64,000 nucleotides of DNA from Streptomyces sp. 71268 (lineage in GTDB: Bacteria; Actinomycetota; Actinomycetes; Streptomycetales; Streptomycetaceae), in NCBI RefSeq assembly GCF_029392895.1, contig NZ_CP114200.1, forward strand, positions 7,508,501 to 7,572,500, given 5' to 3'. The translations under genes and the position numbers were made by a program. Below are positions 1 through 7,679 of this stretch, piece by piece (the first letter of the stretch is position 1; each line of letters opens with the position of its first letter). Below the pieces are notes generated by a model. It did no database searches. It saw only the letters and a program-made list of their open reading frames with translations, and was not told where the DNA came from.

Positions 1-135
1 CCTGACCTGGAAGCCGACCCCCGCCTGGTGACCCGCGTCAGCGCGCCGGAAGCGACGGACGACCCGGTGCCGTGCGAAGGCCAGCCTGACCCGGGTTGCT
101 GCCAGGCGATGGCCCAGCAACCCACCCCTGGGTGA
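1..135 (+). CDS. possible 3' end of a gene entering from the left
   Basis: The first frame is open from the window edge to a TGA at 133-135 and encodes 44 residues ending in QQPTPG. The other two plus-strand frames have early stops. About 82% of its third codon positions are G or C, a little low for this DNA, so it may be a chance open frame. No domain can be recognised from so short a tail. The following 90 bases up to the convergent gene ending at 225 show no clear terminator. Confidence 0.3.
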   Translation, partial: PDLEADPRLVTRVSAPEATDDPVPCEGQPDPGCCQAMAQQPTPG

Positions 136-224
136 GGACGGCACCCGTATCCGGCGACACCCCCACCGGCAACGTTGTCAGCTCGGTGGGCGCGCGACGG
201 CGCCCCCGAGGGTGTGTCGCGGGG

Positions 225-917
225 TCAGCCCGCGCTGGACGTCCGGCGCGCGATCGACCGGCAGGTCCGGAAGAACCGCACCACCTGGTCGCTGTCGTCG
301 TCGGCGAGCAGGGACAGCCACGTCCCGTCGGGGAACGACAGCCGAAAGCGCGGGAAGTGCTGGTCGGCGTCGCGCGGGATGTCGGGCCTGGCCGTCTGGT
401 ACGGGATGCGAGCCACGATCCGCAGCCGTCGGGCCCGGCCCTTGAACCACACCCGTGAGGGGGCCGCGAGGAGCACCAACTCCTCGTCCGTCGGCACGAT
501 CAGCCGCTCCCCGTCGGGTGCCTGCGCGTACCAGGACAGCAGCGTCCGCCCTGCCGCGCCGTCCCAGTCGCCGTCGAACGTCTGGTACAGCCCCTGTTGG
601 CGCGCCACCGCCGTGCGGCGCTCGGCGGCCTCCCGCGCCTCCTTCCTGGCGCGCCGCGCCTTGGCGCTGAGCGCCGGGCCGTCCCAGCCCTCGATGGCCG
701 CCACGAGGAGCAACGGCGAGGCCACCACGAACCCGAGGGTGGCCAACACGCGGGGGAGCGGGCGGCGGCGCGGGCGCACCCGTCCCGCGCCGGCCGGGGG
801 CGGCCCGGGGAGCGAGGTCACCAGGGCGCACCAGGTCGCCGACTCGGCCCACGTACGGGCTGCCGCCGATCGTGACTGGCCCTCCAGCGACACCAGTTCG
901 GCCGCCCGCGTCCGCAT
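225..917 (-). CDS. hypothetical protein with one membrane segment
   Basis: A 230-residue protein read from ATG at 917. The N-terminal 50 residues are mixed. A basic patch (RVRPRRRP, about 46-53) precedes one hydrophobic helix at about 56-75 (LATLGFVVASPLLLVAAIEG). The remaining 150 residues are soluble and charged, with a Lys/Arg/Glu-rich stretch after the helix, and would face the cytoplasm if the positive-inside rule holds. I recognise no family or catalytic motif. It lies 152 bp downstream of the decarboxylase KS gene on the same strand, with a GC-rich hairpin between them, so it may be a neighbour of the cluster and not part of the pathway. The 3' end is the TGA at 225-227. Confidence 0.6.
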   Translation of the reverse strand: MRTRAAELVSLEGQSRSAAARTWAESATWCALVTSLPGPPPAGAGRVRPRRRPLPRVLATLGFVVASPLLLVAAIEGWDGPALSAKARRARKEAREAAERRTAVARQQGLYQTFDGDWDGAAGRTLLSWYAQAPDGERLIVPTDEELVLLAAPSRVWFKGRARRLRIVARIPYQTARPDIPRDADQHFPRFRLSFPDGTWLSLLADDDSDQVVRFFRTCRSIARRTSSAG

Positions 918-931
918 GTGCTTGGTTCCCA

Positions 932-956
932 CCCGGCCCAGGGTAACCGGGCCGGG
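932..956 (-). terminator. GC-rich hairpin between the KS-decarboxylase gene and the hypothetical gene
   Basis: Perfect 8-bp inverted repeat: CCCGGCCC at 932-939 and GGGCCGGG at 949-956, with a 9-base loop. It lies downstream of the minus-strand gene ending at 1070 and 15 bases before the next minus-strand start at 917. It could act as a terminator or as a leader structure for the hypothetical gene. There is no U-tract. Confidence 0.4.
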
Positions 957-1069
957 CGGGAAGGCTGTTGGGTGTGTCGAGTCCGGCGCGCGGGTGGGTG
1001 GCGGTCGCGCTCGCCGAGCCCGGTGAGGTGGTGCCGGGTGCGCCGCCGTACGCCAGTGGGCTCGCGGGC

Positions 1070-2374
1070 CTACCCGGCTGCCCCGAAGACGACGCTGGTG
1101 TTGATGCCGCCGAAGCCGAAGGCGTTGCTCAGCGCGTGGCGCGGCCGGGCCGCGACCGGCTGGGCCGGGGCGAGGCGCAGGGGCGCCGCCGCGGGGATGG
1201 GCTCGCGCAGGTTGGCGTTGGGGTGTACGAAGCCGAGCCGGAGTTGCTGCACACAGGCCACCGCCTCGATGGCCGCGGCCGCCCCGAGACAGTGCCCGGT
1301 CAGCGACTTGGTGGCGTTCACCCAGGGCTGCCCGACGTGCTCGCCGAGCAGTTCGCGCAGGGCCTCGGCCTCGGCCTCGTCGCCCTGCGGTGTGGAGGTG
1401 GCGTGCGCGTTCACGTAGTCCACCTGGGCGGAGGTCACGCCGGCGTCGGCGAGCGCGCGTCGCATGACGCGGACCTCGTCCGCGCGCGATGGCGAGGACA
1501 GTCGGCTGCCGTGCAGGGCGACGGCGCCGCCCAGCATGTGGGCCAGCGGCCGGGCGCCGCGCGCCGCGGCGTGCTCGACGGACTCCAGCACCAGCGCGGC
1601 GGCTCCCTCGCCGTAGACGAACCCGTCGTGCCCGGTGTCGAAGGGACGGCTGCGCTCGTGCGCCGGCTCCTGGACGGTCTTGGCGCCGAGCGCGCCGAGG
1701 TTGAAGAACGCCATCTGCTCGACGGGCGACAGTTCCGTCATCGGTGCGATGACCAGGCACGCGTCGACGTAGCCGGCCCGGACCAGGCGGAACCCGGTGA
1801 CCAGGCCGACGTTGCCGGCGGCCGACGCGCCGCCGGTGGTCACACCCTCGCCGAGGACGCCGAACAACTCGCTCGCCGTGCCCAGCAGATCGCTGTCCCA
1901 CAGGTCGATGGCGTAACTCGGGCGCACGAAGGAGGGTGCCTTGCGGTACTTGTCACCCATCTCCTGGTACAGCCGGTGCGCCTGGTTGCCGCCGGCGACG
2001 ACGAGGCCCGCGCGGGTGGCGTCCAGCTCCGTGCGACCGAGGTCGCCCCCGGCCGGCAGGCCCGCCTGGGACCAGGCCTGTACCGCGGCGAGCAGCGAGT
2101 GCTGCTTGGTGCGGGTGGCCCGACTCAGCAGGGGGCGCAGCCGCTCGCGCAACTCCGGCTCCACCGTGGACGAGTGCTCCGCGAGGGTCTCGGCGGGGGT
2201 GCGGCGCTGGCGCGCCACCACGCCGAGGGTGGCCGGCAGGTCCGGCCCCGGCCGCTCGTAGGTCACCCCGGACGTGCCCGCCCGCAGGGCCGCGGTGAAC
2301 TCCTCGACGTCGCTGCCCAGGGCGCACTGCACGCCGAGCCCGGTGATCGCGACACCGCTGCCGCGGTCGGTCAC
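1070..2374 (-). CDS. free-standing Cys-less ketosynthase (malonyl-ACP decarboxylase of a beta-branching cassette)
   Basis: A 434-residue thiolase-fold KS of the PksF/CurC type. In beta-branching these enzymes decarboxylate malonyl on a dedicated donor ACP to acetyl-ACP, the nucleophile for the HMG synthase. The fold is complete, with His323 (NAHATSTPQGD), Lys355 and His360 (ATKSLTGH). The nucleophile region reads TTGGASAAGN (about 179-188) and has no cysteine, so it should not condense but could still decarboxylate. Its start is GTG at 2374 with GGAGG just upstream, and it overlaps the stop of the preceding acyl-hydrolase gene by four bases (GTGA), suggesting translational coupling. It is transcribed away from the main operon, but its partners (donor ACP, HMGS, ECH1, ECH2) are all in this window. 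What is seen is the missing Cys and the intact His/Lys. The role is inferred from the family. Confidence 0.88.
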   Translation of the reverse strand: MTDRGSGVAITGLGVQCALGSDVEEFTAALRAGTSGVTYERPGPDLPATLGVVARQRRTPAETLAEHSSTVEPELRERLRPLLSRATRTKQHSLLAAVQAWSQAGLPAGGDLGRTELDATRAGLVVAGGNQAHRLYQEMGDKYRKAPSFVRPSYAIDLWDSDLLGTASELFGVLGEGVTTGGASAAGNVGLVTGFRLVRAGYVDACLVIAPMTELSPVEQMAFFNLGALGAKTVQEPAHERSRPFDTGHDGFVYGEGAAALVLESVEHAAARGARPLAHMLGGAVALHGSRLSSPSRADEVRVMRRALADAGVTSAQVDYVNAHATSTPQGDEAEAEALRELLGEHVGQPWVNATKSLTGHCLGAAAAIEAVACVQQLRLGFVHPNANLREPIPAAAPLRLAPAQPVAARPRHALSNAFGFGGINTSVVFGAAG

Positions 2375-3330
2375 AGCGCCTCCGCCCGCAGCGTCCGCAG
2401 CCGCGCCGGCTCGGTCCCGAATGGGGTGATGACGGGGTAGGTCCTCAGGTCCGGGTGGCTGGTCTTCATGATGGCGGCCAGCGTCGAGGACGGCGTCAGG
2501 TCGACGTAGTGGGCCTCGGCCGCCCCCGGCACGGCGGACAGGGCGCGGGTGAAGGCGATCGGCCGGCGCAGGGTGCTCCAGCAGTCCTCGGCGTGCCAGC
2601 CCTTGACCACGTCGGTGCTGGTGGACGAGATCAGCAGCGGCCGCGCGGACGCGGGGTCCGGGGTGGCGTCGAAGGTCAGGGACGCGGCCAGTTCGGTGAT
2701 CGGGTCGCGCAGCCCGTCCAAAGCGGAGGAGTGGAAGGCGAAGTGGACGGGCAGCGTCACGGTGATCAGCCCGCGCTCCTTGAGCGCCTCGGTGGCGATC
2801 CGCAACCCGGCGGCCTCGCCGCTCAGCACGAAGTGGCCGCCGTGGTTGACGGAGGCGACCTCGGTGTGCTGGTGCAGGACGGGCAGCTCCTCGTAGAGCC
2901 GGGGGTCGCCGAGCACGGCGACCATGCCGCCCGGTCGCAGCCTGCCTTCGAGCAGGTGCGCCATCTCGATCACGAAGCCGAGGGCGGCCTCGGCCGGCAC
3001 GTACCCGGCGATCGCCATGGCGCTGAACTCGCCGAGGCTGGAGCCGACGAGGACGTCGGGGCGCAGGCCCTCGGCGCGCAACACCTCGCTGAGCGAGTAC
3101 TCGACCATGAAGATCGCCGCGTTGGACAGCGCGAGGTCGTCGCAGGGGTCGGACAGGCCGCGCCCCGAGCCGTAGAGGTAGTCGACGACGGACCGCTCAC
3201 CCCGGCCGGTGCACACCGCGTCCAGGCGGTCCATGCTGCGCCGGAACTCGGCGTTGTCCTGGTAGAGGGACGATGCCATGCCGAAGTACTGGGACCCCTG
3301 CCCGCCGAGCAGGTACACCATGTTGCGCAC
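2371..3330 (-). CDS. acyltransferase-fold protein, probably a trans-acting acyl hydrolase
   Basis: A 319-residue FabD-fold protein with GQGSQ (about 10-14) and a catalytic His at about 200 (FAFHSSALD). The nucleophile motif is GSSLGEF (96-102), keeping Ser98 but with Ser97 where malonyltransferases have the His of GHSLGE. In trans-AT clusters, divergent AT copies of the PedC type hydrolyse acyl groups from stalled ACPs. The altered motif and the presence of a canonical AT elsewhere in this cluster favour that role. A second malonyltransferase is the alternative. The start is GTG at 3330, with GGGGGA at 3337-3342 giving six-base spacing. An in-frame ATG at 3321 is less well placed. It is the first gene of the leftward unit and is coupled to the KS-decarboxylase gene. 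Confidence 0.8.
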   Translation of the reverse strand: MRNMVYLLGGQGSQYFGMASSLYQDNAEFRRSMDRLDAVCTGRGERSVVDYLYGSGRGLSDPCDDLALSNAAIFMVEYSLSEVLRAEGLRPDVLVGSSLGEFSAMAIAGYVPAEAALGFVIEMAHLLEGRLRPGGMVAVLGDPRLYEELPVLHQHTEVASVNHGGHFVLSGEAAGLRIATEALKERGLITVTLPVHFAFHSSALDGLRDPITELAASLTFDATPDPASARPLLISSTSTDVVKGWHAEDCWSTLRRPIAFTRALSAVPGAAEAHYVDLTPSSTLAAIMKTSHPDLRTYPVITPFGTEPARLRTLRAEAL

Positions 3331-3374
3331 GTATTATCCCCCGGTTACTTCTGCTTTTTCTTTTCATGAAATAT

Positions 3375-3410
3375 CGCATGACTGGACCGACGGGTCCACT
3401 TTTCCATGCG
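3375..3410. promoter_or_regulatory. nested inverted repeat, possible operator or leader hairpin
   Basis: Two perfect 6-bp inverted repeats are nested. The inner pair is TGGACC (3383-3388) and GGTCCA (3393-3398) around GACG. The outer pair is CGCATG (3375-3380) and CATGCG (3405-3410). The spacers between inner and outer arms are unequal (2 and 6 bases). It lies 45-80 bases upstream of the acyl-hydrolase start in the A/T-rich part of the divergent region, so it could bind a dimeric regulator or fold in the leader RNA. Confidence 0.4.
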
Positions 3411-3859
3411 CATAAACGCAAGCGGACAGTATATGTGGCGAGCTTTACGGGTCAACGCTTCGGACACTTCTGAATTATTCTGGACATTTACGGCGGCGGT
3501 GATGTGCTGTGGGGTGTCCAAAGTGAAGCGGAATGTTAAGTTCCTCTTCTTGTGCCGGCCTGGTCGGATGTAGAGGCGATATGGTCTACGAGGAACCAGA
3601 AACCGTGACAGTTCGATCTCCCCCGGTAACCGCTCGCAGCGGAGTTGCGCCCGGCCCATTAATGGGGTGAAATGGCGCGCAGCCGTTCGGGGATGTGTCG
3701 GGGTGTCACCGTCGATGTCCGCTTGTGCGTGCGTCGGGCGGTACCTCACCTGTGATGACGCGGGGACCTTGTTGCTCGCTGTTGCGTGGACAGGTGCACC
3801 CGTGTATTTCCGCACGCGCTCATGTGCGTTTTCTATGAAAGTCCATCGGGGGATTGATC

Positions 3860-4063
3860 ATGGGTCTGGCTGGTTTGCGCCCGGAATGTGCTGTTCCACG
3901 GGTTCTCGTGCAGTTGGCGCCACGTCCGCGCCTCGGGGATAGCCCCCGCGTCACACCTCCCTGTTTCCCCGGTGGCATTCCGGGTCGAGACCGAGTGGGA
4001 GTTTTCCGTCCCGCCAAGCAAGCCGTCACGGTCGGCAACGGGCCGCTTACCTGCGCGTCCTGA
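3860..4063 (+). CDS. doubtful short ORF in the divergent region
   Basis: ATG at 3860 is preceded by GGGGGA at 3848-3853 with six-base spacing, a good ribosome binding site. The frame encodes 67 residues with no recognisable motif. Third-position G/C is mixed, unlike the real genes here, so it may be a chance ORF or a leader peptide. It ends about 190 bases before the AT-ER gene. Confidence 0.18.
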   Translation: MGLAGLRPECAVPRVLVQLAPRPRLGDSPRVTPPCFPGGIPGRDRVGVFRPAKQAVTVGNGPLTCAS

Positions 4064-4254
4064 CGGCCTTACGTCCGGCCGATATCAACTACCACCGCGC
4101 CGTGCGCGCGGCGAATGGCCACGGCCGCCAAGCGGCGTGGTTGGTCCGTGATTGGCAATGAGTTGTGCGCCCGTAATCGGATGGCGATGAACGCCACCCG
4201 ATTGCGACGGCATTCCGGCTTCCTATGGGCGTGTGAAAGGACAGGCAACCCATC

Positions 4255-6651
4255 ATGGTGGCTTATCTCTTCCCGGGGCAGGGGTCCCAGAAAATCGGCA
4301 TGGGCGCCGAGCTCTTTGACGATTTCAAAGAGCTGACGGACACCGCCGACGAGATACTGGGCTATTCGATCCGCGCGCTGTGTCTGGAGGGCCCGGACGA
4401 GCGCCTGAACAACACCCGGTACACCCAGCCCGCTCTGTACGTCGTCAACGCGCTCAGCTACCTGAAGCTGCTGGCCGAGGGCAAGGCGCGCCCCGACTAC
4501 GTCGCCGGACACAGCCTCGGTGAGTACAACGCGCTCCTGGCCGCCGAGTCCTTCGACTTCGCCACCGGCCTCCAACTGGTCAAGAAGCGCGGAGAGCTGA
4601 TGGGCCAGGCGTACGGCGGCGGCATGGCCGCGGTCGGCGGCCTGGAGGAGAAGGAGGTGCACGACGTCCTGCGGGAGCACGGCTTCGACTCCATCTCCGT
4701 GGCCAACCTCAACTCGCCCTCGCAGATCGTCGTCTCCGGCCCGCGCGAGGACGTCGAGCGCGCCAAGGACGCCTTCCAGGCGGCGAACGTCCGCATGTAC
4801 ACCGTCCTCCAGGTCAGCGGTGCCTTCCACTCCCCGTACATGGAGCCCGCGCAGCGCGAGTTCGCCGCGTTCGCCGACGGGTTCGCCATCAAGGCCCCGA
4901 CCATCCCCGTCATCGCCAACGTCACCGCGCGCCCGTACCGCGCCGACCGGGTCGCCGACACGCTCATCACCCAGATCTCCTCGACCGTCCGGTGGAGCGA
5001 GACCATTCGCTATCTGATGGGCAAGGGCGAGGAGGAGTTCCTCCAGGTCGGCCCCGGACACGTGCTGACCAGCCTGACCCGCAGCATCCGCCGCAACGCC
5101 GAACCGCTGATCGTCACCGCCGAGCAGGAGGAGCGGGAGTCCCGACAGTGGGCGGCCGCCACTTCGGCCCGTACCCAGCCCCTCGCCCCGGCCGCGAGCG
5201 CCGCCCCCGCGCCGGCGGCCGCCCAGACCCCGGCCCGCATACCCGCGCCCGCGCCGGCCGCCGAGCGCGTACCGACGCCCGCGCCCCAGCCCGCCGTCGC
5301 CCGCACGATCCTCGCCACCGACCTCGGCAGCGCCAGCTTCAAGCGCGAGTACGGCCTGCGGTACGCCTGCCTGACCGGCGGCATGTACCGCGGCATAGCC
5401 TCGCCCGAACTCGTCGTCGCCGTGGGCAAGGCCGGCATGCTCGGCTTCCTCGGCACCGCGGGCCAGCGGCCCGAGCGGGTCGACGACGACATCCGCTTCC
5501 TCAAGCGCCACCTGGCCGGCGGCGAGGCGTACGGTCTCAACCTCGTCCACGACCCGGGCCACCCCGAGCGCGAGGACGCCCTGGTCGACCTCTACCTGCG
5601 GCACGAGATCCGCACGGTCGAGGCGTCCGCGTTCATCGCCATGACGCCGGCCCTGATCCGCTACCGGCTGACCGGCCTGCGCCGGGACGCCGCCGGACAC
5701 GTCGTACCCCGCGGACGCGTCATCGCCAAGGTCTCCCGCCCCGAGGTCGCCCGCGCCTTCCTCAGCCCCGCCCCCGCCCGCATCGTCGAACAGCTCCTCG
5801 CCCAGGGCCGTGTCACGGCCCACGAGGCCGAACTCGCCCGCGAGTTGCCCGTCGCCGACGACCTGTGCCTGGAGGCCGACTCCGGCGGCCACACCGACCA
5901 GGGCGTCGCCCTGGCCCTGATGCCCGCCATGCGCCGGCTGCGCGACGACATCACGGCCGAGCGCGGCTACCGGCGGCGGGTGCGCCTCGGCGCCGCCGGC
6001 GGAATCGGCACCCCGGACGCCGCCGCGGCCTGCTTCCTGATGGGCGCCGACTTCCTGACCACCGGGTCGATCAACCAGTGCACCGTCGAGGCCGGCACCA
6101 GCGAGCAGGTCAAGGACCTCCTCCAGGACATCAACATCCAGGACACCGGCTACGCCCCCGCGGGCGACATGTTCGAGTACGGCGCCCGCGTGCAGGTGCT
6201 CAAGCGCGGCGTGCTCTTCCCGGCCCGGGCCAACAAGCTCTACGAGCTGTACAAGCGCCACGACGCGCTGGAGCAGCTCGACGCCACGACCGCCGAGCAA
6301 CTCCAGAGCCGCTACTTCAAGAAGAGCTTCGCCGAGGTCTACGCCGAGGTCCGGGCCCACCACCCGCAGCGGGAGATCGACAAGGCCGAGAAGGACCCCA
6401 AGCACAAGATGGCCCTGGTCTTCAAGTGGTACTTCGCCCACGCCACGCGGCAGGCCCTCAGCGGCTCCGACGAGGGCCGGGTCGACTTCCAGGTGCAGTG
6501 CGGCCCCGCGCTCGGCGCGTTCAACCAGTGGGTCAAGGGCACCGCCCTCGAAGACTGGCGTCGCCGGCACGTCGCGGACATCAACTACCGCATCCTGGAC
6601 GAGGCGGCCGCGCTCATGGGCCGAAGACTGGCCTCGGTGGGAACAGAGTAA
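4255..6651 (+). CDS. trans-acting malonyltransferase fused to a PfaD-like enoylreductase
   Basis: A 798-residue didomain protein. Residues 1-290 are a FabD-type malonyl-CoA:ACP transacylase with GQGSQ near the start, the nucleophile Ser87 in GHSLGEY and His192 in FHSPYM. An Ala/Pro-rich linker spans about 300-350. The C-terminal 440 residues are a PfaD/2-nitropropane-dioxygenase-like FMN enoylreductase, with the phosphate-binding GAAGGIGTP segment and a long conserved tail (YAPAGDMFEYGARVQVLKRG). This is the BaeE/PksE architecture: the AT charges ACPs of the AT-less modules with malonate and the ER reduces selected enoyl intermediates in trans. It is the only standard AT in the window. It opens the main operon, and its TAA stop (6649-6651) directly abuts the ECH1 start. 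Confidence 0.95.
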   Translation: MVAYLFPGQGSQKIGMGAELFDDFKELTDTADEILGYSIRALCLEGPDERLNNTRYTQPALYVVNALSYLKLLAEGKARPDYVAGHSLGEYNALLAAESFDFATGLQLVKKRGELMGQAYGGGMAAVGGLEEKEVHDVLREHGFDSISVANLNSPSQIVVSGPREDVERAKDAFQAANVRMYTVLQVSGAFHSPYMEPAQREFAAFADGFAIKAPTIPVIANVTARPYRADRVADTLITQISSTVRWSETIRYLMGKGEEEFLQVGPGHVLTSLTRSIRRNAEPLIVTAEQEERESRQWAAATSARTQPLAPAASAAPAPAAAQTPARIPAPAPAAERVPTPAPQPAVARTILATDLGSASFKREYGLRYACLTGGMYRGIASPELVVAVGKAGMLGFLGTAGQRPERVDDDIRFLKRHLAGGEAYGLNLVHDPGHPEREDALVDLYLRHEIRTVEASAFIAMTPALIRYRLTGLRRDAAGHVVPRGRVIAKVSRPEVARAFLSPAPARIVEQLLAQGRVTAHEAELARELPVADDLCLEADSGGHTDQGVALALMPAMRRLRDDITAERGYRRRVRLGAAGGIGTPDAAAACFLMGADFLTTGSINQCTVEAGTSEQVKDLLQDINIQDTGYAPAGDMFEYGARVQVLKRGVLFPARANKLYELYKRHDALEQLDATTAEQLQSRYFKKSFAEVYAEVRAHHPQREIDKAEKDPKHKMALVFKWYFAHATRQALSGSDEGRVDFQVQCGPALGAFNQWVKGTALEDWRRRHVADINYRILDEAAALMGRRLASVGTE

Positions 6652-7470
6652 ATGGGCCACGAGACACTCCGCGTAGAGCGCCAGGGCCAGGTCCGCCGCG
6701 TGCGGTTCCACCGCCCCGAGCGCGACAACGCCATCAACGACGCGATGATCCGCGAGCTCCACCAGGTGCTGGACGACTGCGAACGGGACGGCGCCAGCCT
6801 CGTCGTCCTCGAGGGATCGGCCGAGGCGTTCTGCGTCGGCGCCGACTTCGGCGACTTCGCCCCGCGACCCCGACCGGGCGCCACCGAGGAGCCGGCGGAG
6901 TACGACCCGGCGCCGCTGTACGACCTGTGGCTGCGCATGGCGACCGGCCCGTACATCACCCTCGCCCACGTCCGGGGCAAGACCAACGCCGGGGGAGTGG
7001 GCTTCGTCGCCGCCAGCGACGTCGTCATCGCCGACACCAGCGCCACCTTCAGCCTCTCGGAGCTGCTGTTCGGCCTCTACCCCGCGATGGTCATGCCGTT
7101 CCTGACCCGGCGCGTCGGCTTCCAGCGGGCCAACTACCTGACGCTGACGACCCGCGCGATCGACGCCGCCCAGGCGACCGAATGGGGGCTGGTCGACCGC
7201 TGCGCCGAGCGCAGCGGGCCGCTCATCGCCCAGCACCTCGGCCGGATGAGCAAGCTCTCCCCGGACGGCATCGCCCGGTACAAGCGCTTCATGAGCACCG
7301 AGATCGCCCCGTTGCACCAGCACCGCGAGGGCGCGATCGCCGCGAACCTGGAGATCTTCTCCGACCCGCGGAACCTCCAGCGCATCACGCGCTTCGTCGA
7401 AGACGGCATCTATCCCTGGGAACAGCGCGGTCCGCACGGCACCTCGCGCGCGGATGAGGGAGCAGTATGA
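6652..7470 (+). CDS. enoyl-CoA hydratase-like dehydratase (ECH1) of the beta-branching cassette
   Basis: A 272-residue crotonase-fold protein closely matching the PksH/CurE group, which dehydrates the HMG-ACP adduct made by the HMG synthase to a glutaconyl-ACP. Visible family features are AFCVGADF (59-66) and TNAGGVGF (111-118), which form the oxyanion hole, and FSLSELLFGLYP (133-144), diagnostic of the ECH1 subgroup. The tail FVEDGIYPWE also resembles PksH. It starts immediately after the AT-ER stop and is therefore co-translated. Its decarboxylating partner ECH2 lies 52 kb away at the far end of the operon. Residues and order are directly visible; the reaction is known for the family. Confidence 0.93.
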   Translation: MGHETLRVERQGQVRRVRFHRPERDNAINDAMIRELHQVLDDCERDGASLVVLEGSAEAFCVGADFGDFAPRPRPGATEEPAEYDPAPLYDLWLRMATGPYITLAHVRGKTNAGGVGFVAASDVVIADTSATFSLSELLFGLYPAMVMPFLTRRVGFQRANYLTLTTRAIDAAQATEWGLVDRCAERSGPLIAQHLGRMSKLSPDGIARYKRFMSTEIAPLHQHREGAIAANLEIFSDPRNLQRITRFVEDGIYPWEQRGPHGTSRADEGAV

Positions 7471-7679
7471 GGATCACCTCCGACGGGAGGCCCGCGCCGG
7501 CACGGCCAGCGGCGCGCGTCCACCACCTGCCCACCGAGCGGGCAGGCGACCCGAGAGCGCCGCACGCCCCGCGCCCCGGATCGGGTCAGGCCGGCGTGGG
7601 CGCCGGCGTACGGCTGGCGCGGACCACCGTCGAACGACTGGGCCCGCGACCGCTCACCGTCCAAGGGGTAGCCGCGTGA
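7467..7679 (+). CDS. possible 70-aa protein wedged between ECH1 and the first PKS gene
   Basis: ATG at 7467 overlaps the ECH1 stop (ATGA) and follows GAGGGAG at 7456-7462 with four-base spacing. Its TGA at 7677-7679 overlaps a GTG start of the PKS gene (GTGA at 7676-7679). Third-position G/C is about 83%, against about 72% for the PKS frame read through the same stretch. The product is Arg/Pro/Ala-rich with no domain or membrane segment. It could be a real coupled small gene. Otherwise the stretch is untranslated leader, or an N-terminal extension of the PKS from an ATG at 7454. Confidence 0.33.
   Translation: MRITSDGRPAPARPAARVHHLPTERAGDPRAPHAPRPGSGQAGVGAGVRLARTTVERLGPRPLTVQGVAA

Larger units (their letters stand above)
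3331..4254. promoter_or_regulatory. divergent intergenic region, probably holding promoters for both operons
   Basis: 924 bases between the leftward acyl-hydrolase gene and the rightward AT-ER gene. It is visibly richer in A/T than its surroundings, most strongly at about 3345-3480. The layout requires promoters in both directions, but I cannot point to a convincing -35/-10 pair. The segment holds a nested inverted repeat (3375-3410) and a short ORF with a good ribosome binding site (3860-4063), listed separately. The AT-ER start at 4255 is preceded by GAAAGGA at 4235-4241, spacing 13. No regulator gene is encoded here. Confidence 0.55.

Noticed and set aside
225..1901. A 558-codon minus-strand frame running through the decarboxylase KS gene into the hypothetical protein.
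   Set aside because: The first part is a shifted reading of the KS gene. Only the last 230 codons, from ATG 917, look like a protein.
3345..3815. A 156-codon minus-strand frame in the divergent intergenic region.
   Set aside because: Codon use is not that of a high-GC gene, there is no motif, and the frame overlaps the leader of the acyl-hydrolase gene.
7454..7675. Start of PKS protein 1 at ATG 7454.
   Set aside because: The extra 74 residues are Arg/Ala-rich with poor third-position G/C and lie before the KS. GTG 7676 has a good ribosome binding site. It is kept as an alternative only.
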